38,122 nucleotides of DNA from Anabaena sp. UHCC 0204 (GCF_009711975.1 NZ_VIKW01000037.1:3444-41565); one strand, 5' to 3'. Positions 1 to 7,908 are shown, counted from the stretch's first letter. Numbers and translations: made by a program. Notes: generated from the sequence alone by a model not told the origin.

Positions 1-223
1 GCTCAATAACACAATCAATCAAAATCAGAATCAAAAACCTATTAACAAAACGATCAAACCATCCTCTAAATCCTCAAATCCTGGCTATCCTGATTCAGAC
101 AATTATATTTCTAGGAAATAGCTCAATAAAACAATCAATAAAAATCAGAATCCAAAAAACCTATCAACAAAACGACCAAACTATCCTGTAAATCCTAAAA
201 TCCTGGACATCCTGATTCAGACA
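1..223. repeat. Tandem pair of a ~120 bp dispersed repeat
   Basis: Two diverged copies sit head to tail, at 1-120 and 121-223. Both begin GCTCAATAA and both end in a core reading roughly ATCCTG..ATCCTGATTCAGAC. The core recurs in inverted orientation at 35748-35788, almost identical to the second copy (182-222). No coding potential is seen. It is a cyanobacterial intergenic repeat of unknown function lying beyond the 3' end of the FGE-sulfatase gene. A short GC-rich repeat, TCGTCTCGCTACGCTCG (230-246), follows directly. Confidence 0.75.
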
Positions 224-299
224 AAAAAAATCGTCTCGCTACGCTCGTAGGGGTAAAGAGAAGAAAGAGCAGAGCGCAAAAGCGCAAGAGAGCAAAGGG

Positions 300-3200
300 C
301 TAAAGAGTCCTCGCCGCACTAACACAGACAACGCGAAAACCGATAACGTTGTACCCGAAATCGCGATTGACGTTGAGGCGGAGGGCAGAACGGCAGGCTC
401 CAGGATTGAAGTCCCACGAACCACCGCGCAGCACTTTTGTACCATCGCTTAGACTTGTCCAAGCACTACCATCTTTAGGCGCATTTGTATAATTATCGTG
501 CCAATCAGCTTGACACCATTCCCATACATTGCCGTGCATATCATACAAACCAAAGCTATTAGGTGGAAAACTACCTACTTCTATTGTCTCTCCACGGAAT
601 TTACCTTTTGGCTCAGAAGCATAAGTCACAGTGCCGTCATAATTAGCTAAGTTAGTTGTAATCGTTTCTCCAAAATGAAAGGGTGTAGTCGTCCTTCCAC
701 GACAAGCATATTCCCATTCTGCCTCACTCGGTAGACGATATTTAAGCCCAGTTTTTTCACTCAACTTATTGCAAAAATCCACAGCATTATCCCAAGACAC
801 GCTCTCAACAGGGCGTTGGTTGGTGAGCGCAGTCGAACCATCATCTTTAAACTTAGAAGGATTCTTACCCATGATTTGTTGATACTGCTCCTGAGTCACT
901 GCAAATCTACCCATAGCAAAAGCAGGTACATTTACCTCATGTTGTGGACTTTCATTATCACTGCGACCCTTTTCTGATGTTGGTGAACCCATTATAAAAG
1001 AACCACCAGGAATCTCCACCATCTCCAGGGTTATATTATTACCCAACTCTTCAATAAAAAGCGTTGCCTCACTAGAAACACGGTTACTAATTTTTCCTTG
1101 AGCATCTACTGTTAGTACATCAAACGTACAAGTACGAGAGGCTCTTTTAATTTCTGGAGTTTTAGGTTTCAAAACCTGATTACCTGCTACTGCTGCAACA
1201 AAACCTACACCTCCTAAACCAACCATTTGCAAGAATCTTCTGCGGGTGATTTGCGTTTTTTGAGAACTTGGATTTTTTGATTTTGGCAATAATTGATTAA
1301 ACTTTTCTGGTACTTTCAGATCCAGTAGAGATGGTTTAGTCATAAAATCCAGAAACAGATAATCTTGTAATGGACTATCTTCAGAAATAGTTTTGATAGA
1401 TGTTTTGGCTATTAATAACTTCAGCCAATTTCCAGAAGTCTCATTAACCTGATTGAGTAAGTTTTTTAATACATTTCTAATTTCCTGTTCTTGTTCCTCA
1501 GTCAATTGTTTAATCAAATCAACACGCAACCAATCTGGAATATAACCAGAACGAAACCAAGGTAAACGCGCCAAATTATTCAAAGAACAAACTTCTAAAA
1601 GAGATTTTCCAGCTTTTGTTTTCAGAACATTACCCAAATAAATAGTAATATTCCATTGCAATTCCGGAAAAACTGCACAAGCACAAAACCAATAAAAACT
1701 ATCATCACCCAAATATCTCCGCAGAGAAACCAACATAGTGGCAATTTTTTCAGGTTCTGGAGAATTACGTTCTAACCAGCGATAAGTTTGGGTACGCAAT
1801 GTTTGAGGTATAGGTATTGCTGATAAATCTCTCTCTAAACCTATCTCTGGCAAAGAGAAAGGCTCTAAATTATCTTCACTCCAAGGTTTTTGACTAAATA
1901 CCTGTAACCCTTGTGGTGTAGCCGGTAATATATTAAACTCTCGCGCTATTTGAAACTCTTGATAACCCCAGTTTGTCGTCGGTTTGGGTGTGAAAAAAGC
2001 CCGAAATTTCCAGCTTATCAATTGACTTATCCAAGGCTCTAATTCACCACTAATAATACTAAAAAATTGCTCTGTATCGGAAACTATAATCAGATAATGC
2101 TGGTCATATTTATTAATAATTTCATTTAGTCTCAAAGGAGAACCTTCTCCCTGACTAGGAAAACAAATTAAAGGATCATCATCAAAGAAATAGCTGATAA
2201 TTAAAACATTTTCTTTTTTCAACCGCTCAATTATTTCTTCTATAAACTGAGCTTGATGATCTTGAAAGCTGGTGCGATTAACCAAAAACAAATATTCTGG
2301 AGTCCTCTGACAATTACGATATACAGGTTTTAACCATCCTCCTTGACGCATAGTAGCATCAATAGTTTTTTCTATATCGAGTTGCGTAGAAGAACCAGGT
2401 ATCCGTCGTCTGAGATTTCGAGCAATTTGCATTAATATTATTCTTGGAAACAAGTCTTGTTCAATATCAAAATCCAGGGTAAGCTCATCTAATTCGGGTT
2501 GTGTTGTAGTTCCATACCGTCGCAGAAACAACTGCCGCGTTAACCAAAACCACCACATTCTAGAAATTAGAAATAAAGCAGAAGGAGTCAAGAAAAATGC
2601 TATTTCTCTTGGCCAGTTAATGATATTAATGGGATTTTCTGATAGATTTATTGGGGAATTATCAGTGCAGACTATAGAATTTTTATCTGGTATATTGGTG
2701 TTTTCTGTTGGAGGTGGCTGTGTTGGTGTTGGTGTTGGTGTAGGAGTAAAGGTTGGTTTTGGTGTATCAGAAGGGGAATCACTGAATATTAAAAATAAAG
2801 GAATTCCCGACGAAATAATAGTTATCAACAGTAACTTTAAGTGAAAATAAGGAGATTTTATGGCTGTTTGTTTTTCTAAAAATGTTCTGTTCTCTTCGGC
2901 TGTTTCTTCTATAACATAACTACTTTGATTAACAGGTTTAAATAAATCATCAAAATGCTGTTTAAAATTTTCTTGTTCAGTTGGTGAACTGCAAAATATT
3001 GGAGCTAGTAAACTTCTTAACCTCTCTGGATTATCCAAGTTTTCACCCTGGGAAATCAGAATCAGAATTAAATCCTGTGCTGCGATATATTGAGAAACTC
3101 CGATGCTATAACCTGCTTCTCTAAGAGTATCAATAAGTCCTATCAAAACATCAAGATTTAGCCAATTTGGGGTATTTTTTATTTCTGGTCTGCTATCCAT
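300..3200 (-). CDS. Membrane protein with degenerate vWA-like region and C-terminal FGE-sulfatase domain
   Basis: 966 aa. Seen in order: an N-terminal helical region (about 15-90); a hydrophobic segment (121-139); a Thr-Pro repeat linker (150-163); a second hydrophobic segment (197-218); a region at 300-430 that resembles a von Willebrand A fold but has NRTSF where the metal-binding DxSxS motif should be; a basic RRRFLQ followed by a hydrophobic stretch (653-673); and an FGE-sulfatase (SUMF/EgtB/PvdO) domain at 725-966 with GGSFIMGS, RLPSEAEWEYACRG, DMHGNVWEWC and GFRVV. Aligned to SUMF1-type enzymes, the first catalytic/copper Cys after GGSW is replaced by Phe, so formylglycine-generating activity is doubtful; many bacterial members are binding or other non-heme proteins. 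It is last in a run with MoxR and an iSTAND-like gene. No Shine-Dalgarno precedes the ATG; a vestige of a MoxR 3' end overlaps the start, suggesting past translational coupling. Confidence 0.85.
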   Translation of the reverse strand: MDSRPEIKNTPNWLNLDVLIGLIDTLREAGYSIGVSQYIAAQDLILILISQGENLDNPERLRSLLAPIFCSSPTEQENFKQHFDDLFKPVNQSSYVIEETAEENRTFLEKQTAIKSPYFHLKLLLITIISSGIPLFLIFSDSPSDTPKPTFTPTPTPTPTQPPPTENTNIPDKNSIVCTDNSPINLSENPINIINWPREIAFFLTPSALFLISRMWWFWLTRQLFLRRYGTTTQPELDELTLDFDIEQDLFPRIILMQIARNLRRRIPGSSTQLDIEKTIDATMRQGGWLKPVYRNCQRTPEYLFLVNRTSFQDHQAQFIEEIIERLKKENVLIISYFFDDDPLICFPSQGEGSPLRLNEIINKYDQHYLIIVSDTEQFFSIISGELEPWISQLISWKFRAFFTPKPTTNWGYQEFQIAREFNILPATPQGLQVFSQKPWSEDNLEPFSLPEIGLERDLSAIPIPQTLRTQTYRWLERNSPEPEKIATMLVSLRRYLGDDSFYWFCACAVFPELQWNITIYLGNVLKTKAGKSLLEVCSLNNLARLPWFRSGYIPDWLRVDLIKQLTEEQEQEIRNVLKNLLNQVNETSGNWLKLLIAKTSIKTISEDSPLQDYLFLDFMTKPSLLDLKVPEKFNQLLPKSKNPSSQKTQITRRRFLQMVGLGGVGFVAAVAGNQVLKPKTPEIKRASRTCTFDVLTVDAQGKISNRVSSEATLFIEELGNNITLEMVEIPGGSFIMGSPTSEKGRSDNESPQHEVNVPAFAMGRFAVTQEQYQQIMGKNPSKFKDDGSTALTNQRPVESVSWDNAVDFCNKLSEKTGLKYRLPSEAEWEYACRGRTTTPFHFGETITTNLANYDGTVTYASEPKGKFRGETIEVGSFPPNSFGLYDMHGNVWEWCQADWHDNYTNAPKDGSAWTSLSDGTKVLRGGSWDFNPGACRSALRLNVNRDFGYNVIGFRVVCVSAARTL

Positions 3201-3245
3201 TGTTCTATAACTTTTCTGGCTTTTTCTTGATATTCAAAATAGGGA
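3179..3245 (-). pseudogene. Vestige of a MoxR gene 3' end overlapping the FGE gene start
   Basis: On the minus strand, in a different frame from the FGE gene, this stretch reads EYQEKARKVIEQWIADQK and then a stop (3179-3181). The last residues of the intact MoxR protein read EDQKKATEIIKKWITEQK. Nine of 18 positions are identical, with no gap. The vestige ends inside the FGE coding region, overlapping its ATG by about 22 bases, the way translationally coupled genes do. Upstream it is cut off by a palindromic repeat (3257-3293). I infer a decayed second MoxR copy, or a duplicated 3' end left by a rearrangement. Confidence 0.55.
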
Positions 3246-3256
3246 ATAAAACCCAA

Positions 3257-3293
3257 TAAATGTTGGGTTTCACTTCGTTCTACCCAACCTACA
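3257..3293. repeat. Dispersed palindromic repeat (TTGGGTTTC...CCCAACCTAC type)
   Basis: The stretch contains AATGTTGGGTTTCACTTCG followed by TTCTACCCAACCTAC and is partly self-complementary; an ACCCAA..TTGGGT hairpin lies at about 3250-3269. Sequences of this type are scattered through cyanobacterial genomes. A related form (GGGTTTGG..CAACCCAACCTAC) is at 27859-27885. Here it fills most of the gap between the MoxR gene and the FGE gene and abuts the MoxR vestige. Confidence 0.6.
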
Positions 3294-3310
3294 ACTACAA
3301 CTGTATTATT

Positions 3311-4306
3311 TTAGGTTGTTATTTTCTGTTCTGTTATCCATTTTTTTATAATTTCTGTGGCTTTTTTTTGGTCTTCAGTAGTTTTGATTAAGCTACTGAG
3401 GGTAGGGAGAACTAATTCTGGATCTAGTTGAATTAAAAGATGATCTGGAATACTACTAAATTTTTGTAAAGCTAAAATCCAACTTAATAATTCAGCAGTT
3501 GCAGGTTTTTTTGTCAAGCTACTTCCACGTAATTTCTCAAATAAATCAATGGCTGATTGTAAAAATGGATCACTAATATTCATTCCTAAACGATTAGCAA
3601 TAATCTCCTTCAGTTTATCACCTTTGGGAAAAGGAAGATGATAATAAATACAACGTCGCAGAAAAGCATCAGGTAAATCTTTTTCAGAGTTGCTAGTAAT
3701 AATGACAATTGGTTTCAACTTTTCATCTGCGGCAATTTTTTGATTTCCTAACTCTGGAATCCGAAAATACATCAATTCCAACTCATTAAGTAAATCATTA
3801 GGAAAATCACGGGGTGCTTTATCAATTTCATCAATTAAAACCACAGAACGCACTGGTTCATGATTAGGAAATTCTAATGGTAAAAATTCTCCAACTTCAT
3901 CGAACTTGCGGGTGCGTAAAATCGCTAATCCTAACGCTTGATAAGTGATATAATTTAAAATCTGACTTGAAGCTGAAGCAGTCTGCACATCGTGAAATCG
4001 CTTTAAAGCATCATAATTATAGAATAAATCCCGCGCAATGCTAGTGGATTTAGTTTCAAATTTCAAGACTTCACCAAGTCCAAGTTCCCAAGCAAGACTA
4101 TAAGCTAATTGAGTTTTTCCTGTTCCCGGTTCTCCAGTGACTAATAAGGGTTGTCCTAATAATAATGCCACATTACAGGCATCTCTCAAACCTGCATCAG
4201 CAATGTATTTTTCTGGTTTGAGTAATTGAGAGATGGGAGAATCTGGAAGTTGTTTTGGTAGTTCTTTGGCTTGTTGTCCTTGACCTGTGTAAATTGGTAA
4301 TTTCAT
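3311..4306 (-). CDS. MoxR-family AAA+ ATPase
   Basis: 331 aa. Walker A GEPGTGKT is at 58-65, Walker B VVLIDE at 155-160, a sensor-1 TSN at 204-206, and paired arginines (RR, 217-218) sit at the arginine-finger position. The layout fits MoxR-type AAA+ proteins, which use ATP to remodel partner proteins and usually work with a vWA-domain protein. The only vWA-like candidate here is the degenerate region in the adjacent FGE protein. The start is ATG with AAGGA about 7 bases upstream. It lies 17 bp after the iSTAND-like gene, so co-transcription is likely. The last 18 residues are echoed in a vestige just before the FGE gene. Confidence 0.88.
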   Translation of the reverse strand: MKLPIYTGQGQQAKELPKQLPDSPISQLLKPEKYIADAGLRDACNVALLLGQPLLVTGEPGTGKTQLAYSLAWELGLGEVLKFETKSTSIARDLFYNYDALKRFHDVQTASASSQILNYITYQALGLAILRTRKFDEVGEFLPLEFPNHEPVRSVVLIDEIDKAPRDFPNDLLNELELMYFRIPELGNQKIAADEKLKPIVIITSNSEKDLPDAFLRRCIYYHLPFPKGDKLKEIIANRLGMNISDPFLQSAIDLFEKLRGSSLTKKPATAELLSWILALQKFSSIPDHLLIQLDPELVLPTLSSLIKTTEDQKKATEIIKKWITEQKITT

Positions 4307-4323
4307 GTTAATTCCTTTTTAAA

Positions 4324-5394
4324 TTAATGCAAATTTTCTAGTATTTCAATTAAATTGTCAGCTAAATACCTCATGGGAATTCTATCAGATGAGTTTTGTT
4401 TTTGCCATTTATCAAACATATCTCCAATTTTATCCTTTAATTGTTGAATTTTATCTTCACCAACAAAATTTTTAGTATGTTCACAATCAGCCCAATTTTC
4501 AACATCTGCTCTCCCTATAGCCTCTAGTTCTGATAAAATAACAACGGATAAAAAGTTATATTTTTCACTAATTGATGAAAATTCTTGTATGTGTTTACGC
4601 ATTTTCTTATTTATTTGTTGATAATGATATTGCTTAAAAAAAGCAAATATATTCCATCTCCATTCAATACGTTTATATTTAACACAGATGCAAACTATTA
4701 CATTTTCATTAATAGTATTTTGATTATGCCAATCTTGCCAACATTCTAACAATTTATTTAAAATTAAAAATCCTTGCTTTGGCAAATCATCAGTAACTAA
4801 ATCAGTATAAACAATCATTGGACTCGATTTATTAAAAAGTTCATTAATTTCTTGTAAAGATGCAGAGTTTCGAGTCAAAAGAGTTTTTCTAAGATTCATT
4901 AATAAAAACTTTGGTAGTTCATTCAGATTTTTAAGTTCTGAAGAATACGTCATTTTTTTGATTTTAACGGTAGTTTTATTCTGGTCTAAACCCAGCACAT
5001 GAGGAAGAAAATCATTTTGCATTCGTTCTAGAAATTTAGTATGGCTTTGAAGTTCATCACCATGAATTATACAAACTAGCAGACGAGATGGATCTCGATT
5101 TTCAATAGCTTCTGTTAGTTCAAATTCTTGATGAGAACGATTAGCTAAATATGATAAAAATGAACGTTGAGCAGAAAATTCATCATTTTTTTGAATAGAA
5201 AATTTTAATTCTTCTATTTCTTTTTCCTTGTTTACCATGTCTTTTTCAAGACGATCTTTTTGTAGAATTAGTTTATTTTTAAGTTCAGGATCATACGTTT
5301 CATTTAATTTATCACAAATCGCTTTATAAGCTTTTTCGATCTGATTAAATTCTTCTTCTAATGCTTTAAGTTTGTTAATATCAGCTTTTCCCAT
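4324..5394 (-). CDS. iSTAND-like protein with N-terminal effector-associated coil
   Basis: 356 aa. Residues 5-70 form a charged coiled coil with the core AICDKLNET...KN...RLEKDM. Residues 12-53 align without gaps to residues 237-278 of the trypsin-like protease encoded upstream (15 of 42 identical). The rest (about 78-356) begins SYLANRSHQEFEL and contains LLVCIIHGDELQSH, which matches my recollection of the inactive-STAND family: a P-loop-type fold in which I see no Walker A motif. In such systems the coil is thought to be a homotypic adaptor recruiting an effector, with the iSTAND part a regulatory or sensing hub. No transmembrane segment or signal peptide is seen. The family call rests on motif memory; the shared coil is directly visible. 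Confidence 0.65.
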   Translation of the reverse strand: MGKADINKLKALEEEFNQIEKAYKAICDKLNETYDPELKNKLILQKDRLEKDMVNKEKEIEELKFSIQKNDEFSAQRSFLSYLANRSHQEFELTEAIENRDPSRLLVCIIHGDELQSHTKFLERMQNDFLPHVLGLDQNKTTVKIKKMTYSSELKNLNELPKFLLMNLRKTLLTRNSASLQEINELFNKSSPMIVYTDLVTDDLPKQGFLILNKLLECWQDWHNQNTINENVIVCICVKYKRIEWRWNIFAFFKQYHYQQINKKMRKHIQEFSSISEKYNFLSVVILSELEAIGRADVENWADCEHTKNFVGEDKIQQLKDKIGDMFDKWQKQNSSDRIPMRYLADNLIEILENLH

Positions 5395-5454
5395 GTTATA
5401 AAAAATCTTCCAGAACTTACAATGAAAATTGTTTAATTATTTGATTCCATAGAC

Positions 5455-5479
5455 AGGGGTTTAGCATTGCTAAACCCCT
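5455..5479. repeat. 12-bp-arm palindrome
   Basis: AGGGGTTTAGCA and TGCTAAACCCCT form perfect arms around a single base. This is a common cyanobacterial dispersed palindrome. No T-tract follows on either strand, so it does not look like a standard intrinsic terminator. It lies between the iSTAND-like gene and the duplicated Rpn fragment. Confidence 0.65.
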
Positions 5480-5508
5480 ACAAATAGATGAAGGTTTGTC
5501 ATGCAAAA

Positions 5509-5697
5509 TTATTTACTTTGCTTTTTTACTTCTTGTTTCACTACTTCGATATCTAACTCAAGGATACGAGCAATTTGTTCTACAGTTAACCCCTCATTTA
5601 ACAATCTAGTAATCATTTTTAACTTCACCTCTTCCCTAACTTCTTCCTTAACTTCTTGATAGAATCGAGTTTGTTGCCATTCTGTTAATCCAAACAT
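5509..5697 (-). pseudogene. Partial duplicate of the Rpn/DUF2887 gene 3' end
   Basis: 62 codons matching the C-terminal part of the full gene next door, starting at the same internal Met (MFGLTEWQQ) and ending at an equivalent position. Homology continues upstream through CGTCAGGAGTTAGCAACA to an in-frame TAA, so the piece is a fragment with no catalytic region. The duplicated DNA is about 5500-5733, against 5736-5995 in the full gene. The full copy has eight more residues in its EEV-rich stretch, which looks like repeat slippage. A short helical peptide could still be made, but nothing supports a function. Confidence 0.75.
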
Positions 5698-5744
5698 TGT
5701 TGCTAACTCCTGACGGCTATAGGATGAAAATTAATCATGTTAAA

Positions 5745-6551
5745 TTATTTACTATTTTGTTTTTTGATTTCTTGTTCCACCACGTTGATATCTAACTCAA
5801 GGATACGAGCAATTTGTTTTACAGTTAGCCCTTCACTTAACAATCTAGGGATCGTTTTTAACTTAGTTTTTTCCTCAACCTCCTCCATAACTTCTTCTCT
5901 AACTTCTTCCTTAACTTCTTGATAGAATCGAGTTTGTTGCCATTCTGTTAATCCAAACATTGCTTCCAACTCCTGACGGCTATAGGATGAAAATTTGTAA
6001 ATCAGCATTCTTTCTACTAATTCTAAAAGATTACTGCTGTTTTCTGCATCTGCATTTTTTACCAAATTGATTAAACTTCTTGCTTTTTGGATAGCCTCAT
6101 CTTCAGAAGAAACTACTAATTTAATAATTCCTAAACCAATTGAAGATGATGTATCAGCTAATTCATCTAAATAAACTACATGAATTTGCCCAGCAGCGAG
6201 TGAGGTTTGATATGCTAAGGGTATACCAGGATCAAGATTCCTATTTGCCCACAATACTACAGCTTGCCATGATTTTTGAGGTTTATACTGGTTTAAATAA
6301 AGGAACGTTTCTGTAATTAATCGCCAGTATAAATTATCATCGCTTTGAAATTGTACTTCCACGAAATAAATCGGATCTTGTGGGTATTCTGGTTTGGGTA
6401 AAAATAAACCATCTATCCGACGTGCTAACTCTTTGATTTCCACAGAGGAAAATTCGTAGTGTAAAGCCAGTGTGGGTGACTTTTCGAGAACTTCAAATAA
6501 AACACTGGGGAGATTTTTGAGTAAGGTGTAAAATATCGTATCTGTCTTCAT
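5745..6551 (-). CDS. Rpn-family / DUF2887 nuclease-like protein
   Basis: 268 aa. The N-terminal half has the PD-(D/E)XK-like pattern of Rpn and DUF2887 proteins: RRIDGLF with D47, then YFVEVQFQ with E65 and Q67, followed by a conserved WRLITETFLYL. Family members are recombination-promoting nucleases or putative transposase-related proteins found in many copies in cyanobacteria. The C-terminal third holds an EEV-rich charged helix (about 215-235) and a helix-turn-helix-like end, GLTVKQIARILELD. It lies inside the conflict-type cluster but also carries a partial 3' duplicate, and such genes spread widely, so it may be a passenger that split the cluster. The start is ATG at 6551. Confidence 0.75.
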   Translation of the reverse strand: MKTDTIFYTLLKNLPSVLFEVLEKSPTLALHYEFSSVEIKELARRIDGLFLPKPEYPQDPIYFVEVQFQSDDNLYWRLITETFLYLNQYKPQKSWQAVVLWANRNLDPGIPLAYQTSLAAGQIHVVYLDELADTSSSIGLGIIKLVVSSEDEAIQKARSLINLVKNADAENSSNLLELVERMLIYKFSSYSRQELEAMFGLTEWQQTRFYQEVKEEVREEVMEEVEEKTKLKTIPRLLSEGLTVKQIARILELDINVVEQEIKKQNSK

Positions 6552-6581
6552 TTTATAACTCGAAGATGGCTTGATTAAAAG

Positions 6582-6690
6582 GGCGGTTAGAAACCGCGTC
6601 TACACAAGCAAAACCCACGCAGGTGGGTTTCCAATTCTTGATTTTTCTTTTAGTCCACACAAGTGGACTTTGTTTGTGTAGCCGTGAATT
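6582..6690. repeat. Multi-hairpin dispersed repeat
   Basis: Three internal hairpins are visible: GCGGTTAGAAACCGC (6582-6596), AACCCACGCAGGTGGGTT (6611-6628), and AGTCCACACAAGTGGACT (6652-6669). An outer pairing of CTACACAAGCAAA with TTTGTTTGTGTAG encloses the last two, giving a branched fold. This form of repeat is familiar from Nostocales intergenic regions. It fills the gap between the protease gene and the Rpn-like gene. Confidence 0.75.
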
Positions 6691-6691
6691 T

Positions 6692-7564
6692 TTATGACCC
6701 GATCATTTTTAATTTTTCGATAACTTCATTCATTTCTTGCTCAAGTCTGTTCAGTTGTCGCTGTATTTGATTTTTAGTTTCAGCATTTTGTGTTTCATTA
6801 AATTGGTTATAAACAGCTTCATAATCACCTTCTAAAATTACTAACCTTTTATTCAGTTCTCTAGCTTTAATTTCTTGGACTCGACTTAAAGAGGGAGATG
6901 AGTTTATTGATTGTTGCTGAATAGATTGATTCAACAAACTCCAAGCTTCAAATAATACCGTTGTAGGTATCATAAATGCCGCTTTTACTCCTTCTCGCTT
7001 TTTCTCTGCGGCTACAGCCATTCCTACAACTCCCTGTAATGATTCATCCCAAATAGGAGAACCGCTAAAACCCGGCTCAATTTGATACCCAGGAACTTTA
7101 ATGGCTTCTATCTGTATCCAGCGAGTAGCTTGAATATCACGCAGTTCACCGTCAGCCCAAACACCTGTATCATGTCCTTGGGGAAAACCAAAGATGCGGA
7201 ATTTATGCTGCCAATAATCTGATGTGGTGACAAGCTGTACAGGACTCACACCCGTTGGTAGAGTCTCTTCTATTTGTAATCCCGCAATATCTTCCTTAGT
7301 TTGTCCTGGGTTCACAGGTTGCCAAAATACAACCTTGGCTGTTACTTTTTGTCCAGGGGCAATGAGGGGAAAATCAACCTCTATAGTTTCAGATGGAGAG
7401 TCTTGTGTATTAGTGGTAATACCCAAAGCGGCTGTAACTACATGAGCGCAGGTAAGCAGATGGTACTGACTGACCAAAAAACCAGCACCTACAACTTTGC
7501 CGTTTTTATTGTAAATGCGAGCGATCGCACTTCTAAAGACTTGAAAGTAATTTTCAGTTGACAT
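6692..7564 (-). CDS. Trypsin-like serine protease with C-terminal effector-associated coil
   Basis: 290 aa. The chymotrypsin-fold triad is visible: His41 in TCAHVV, Asp92 in EDIAGLQI, and Ser167 in PGFSGSP. The usual GDSGGP is GFSGSP here. There is no signal peptide or membrane segment, so the protease is probably cytoplasmic. Residues 228-290 form a charged coil whose 237-278 part aligns without gaps to residues 12-53 of the iSTAND-like protein, sharing NET, KN and RLE at equal spacing. This suggests the protease is an effector recruited by a homotypic adaptor contact. It sits 14 bp after the Trypco1 gene, a known partner of such proteases, and is probably co-transcribed with it. The start is ATG at 7564. 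Confidence 0.85.
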   Translation of the reverse strand: MSTENYFQVFRSAIARIYNKNGKVVGAGFLVSQYHLLTCAHVVTAALGITTNTQDSPSETIEVDFPLIAPGQKVTAKVVFWQPVNPGQTKEDIAGLQIEETLPTGVSPVQLVTTSDYWQHKFRIFGFPQGHDTGVWADGELRDIQATRWIQIEAIKVPGYQIEPGFSGSPIWDESLQGVVGMAVAAEKKREGVKAAFMIPTTVLFEAWSLLNQSIQQQSINSSPSLSRVQEIKARELNKRLVILEGDYEAVYNQFNETQNAETKNQIQRQLNRLEQEMNEVIEKLKMIGS

Positions 7565-7578
7565 AAAACCTACTAATC

Positions 7579-7908
7579 TTAGTCATTACTCCACTTCACA
7601 GTAATCTCAAAGGTGACTTCTCCACCCACCGAAGTGATGAAAGCTCCAGCATCAGCACTGAGTTTGATTCCAAACTTGACTTCCATTTCCTTGGGACCCA
7701 AGTCTTTAAATTTGTTACTAATGCTGGCAACTACGGGCTTAATATTCTCTATAGCTGCTTCAAAACTCTGCTTTGCCTCTGTAATCATGCGACCAGATGG
7801 TAAAGCGATTCTCTCCAGAGATGAATCTATATCTTCTGGTTCTTCAACTTCCACTAAGAATTTACGCCCATCTTCTAGGGTAAACTCAACTAATTGTTTT
7901 TCTGCCAT
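7579..7908 (-). CDS. Trypco1 (trypsin-co-occurring domain) protein
   Basis: 109 aa from ATG 7908; an upstream in-frame ATG at 7935 would add nine residues of less typical sequence. The protein begins MAEKQLVEFTLEDGRKFLVE and ends in the hallmark KFGIKLSADAGAFITS, then a beta-strand-rich EVTFEITVKW. This matches the CU044_2847/Trypco1 family of small proteins encoded beside trypsin-like proteases in predicted NTP-dependent conflict systems. Its biochemical role is unknown; it may regulate or present a substrate to the protease. It is the first gene of the run, 14 bp upstream of the protease. Confidence 0.8.
   Translation of the reverse strand: MAEKQLVEFTLEDGRKFLVEVEEPEDIDSSLERIALPSGRMITEAKQSFEAAIENIKPVVASISNKFKDLGPKEMEVKFGIKLSADAGAFITSVGGEVTFEITVKWSND

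Noticed and set aside
2724-2750. GTGTTGGTGTTGG-type microsatellite
   Set aside because: It is the coding sequence of the Thr-Pro linker in the FGE protein, so it is not an independent repeat element.
5455-5479. Palindrome as terminator
   Set aside because: No T-tract on either side; it matches a common dispersed palindrome.
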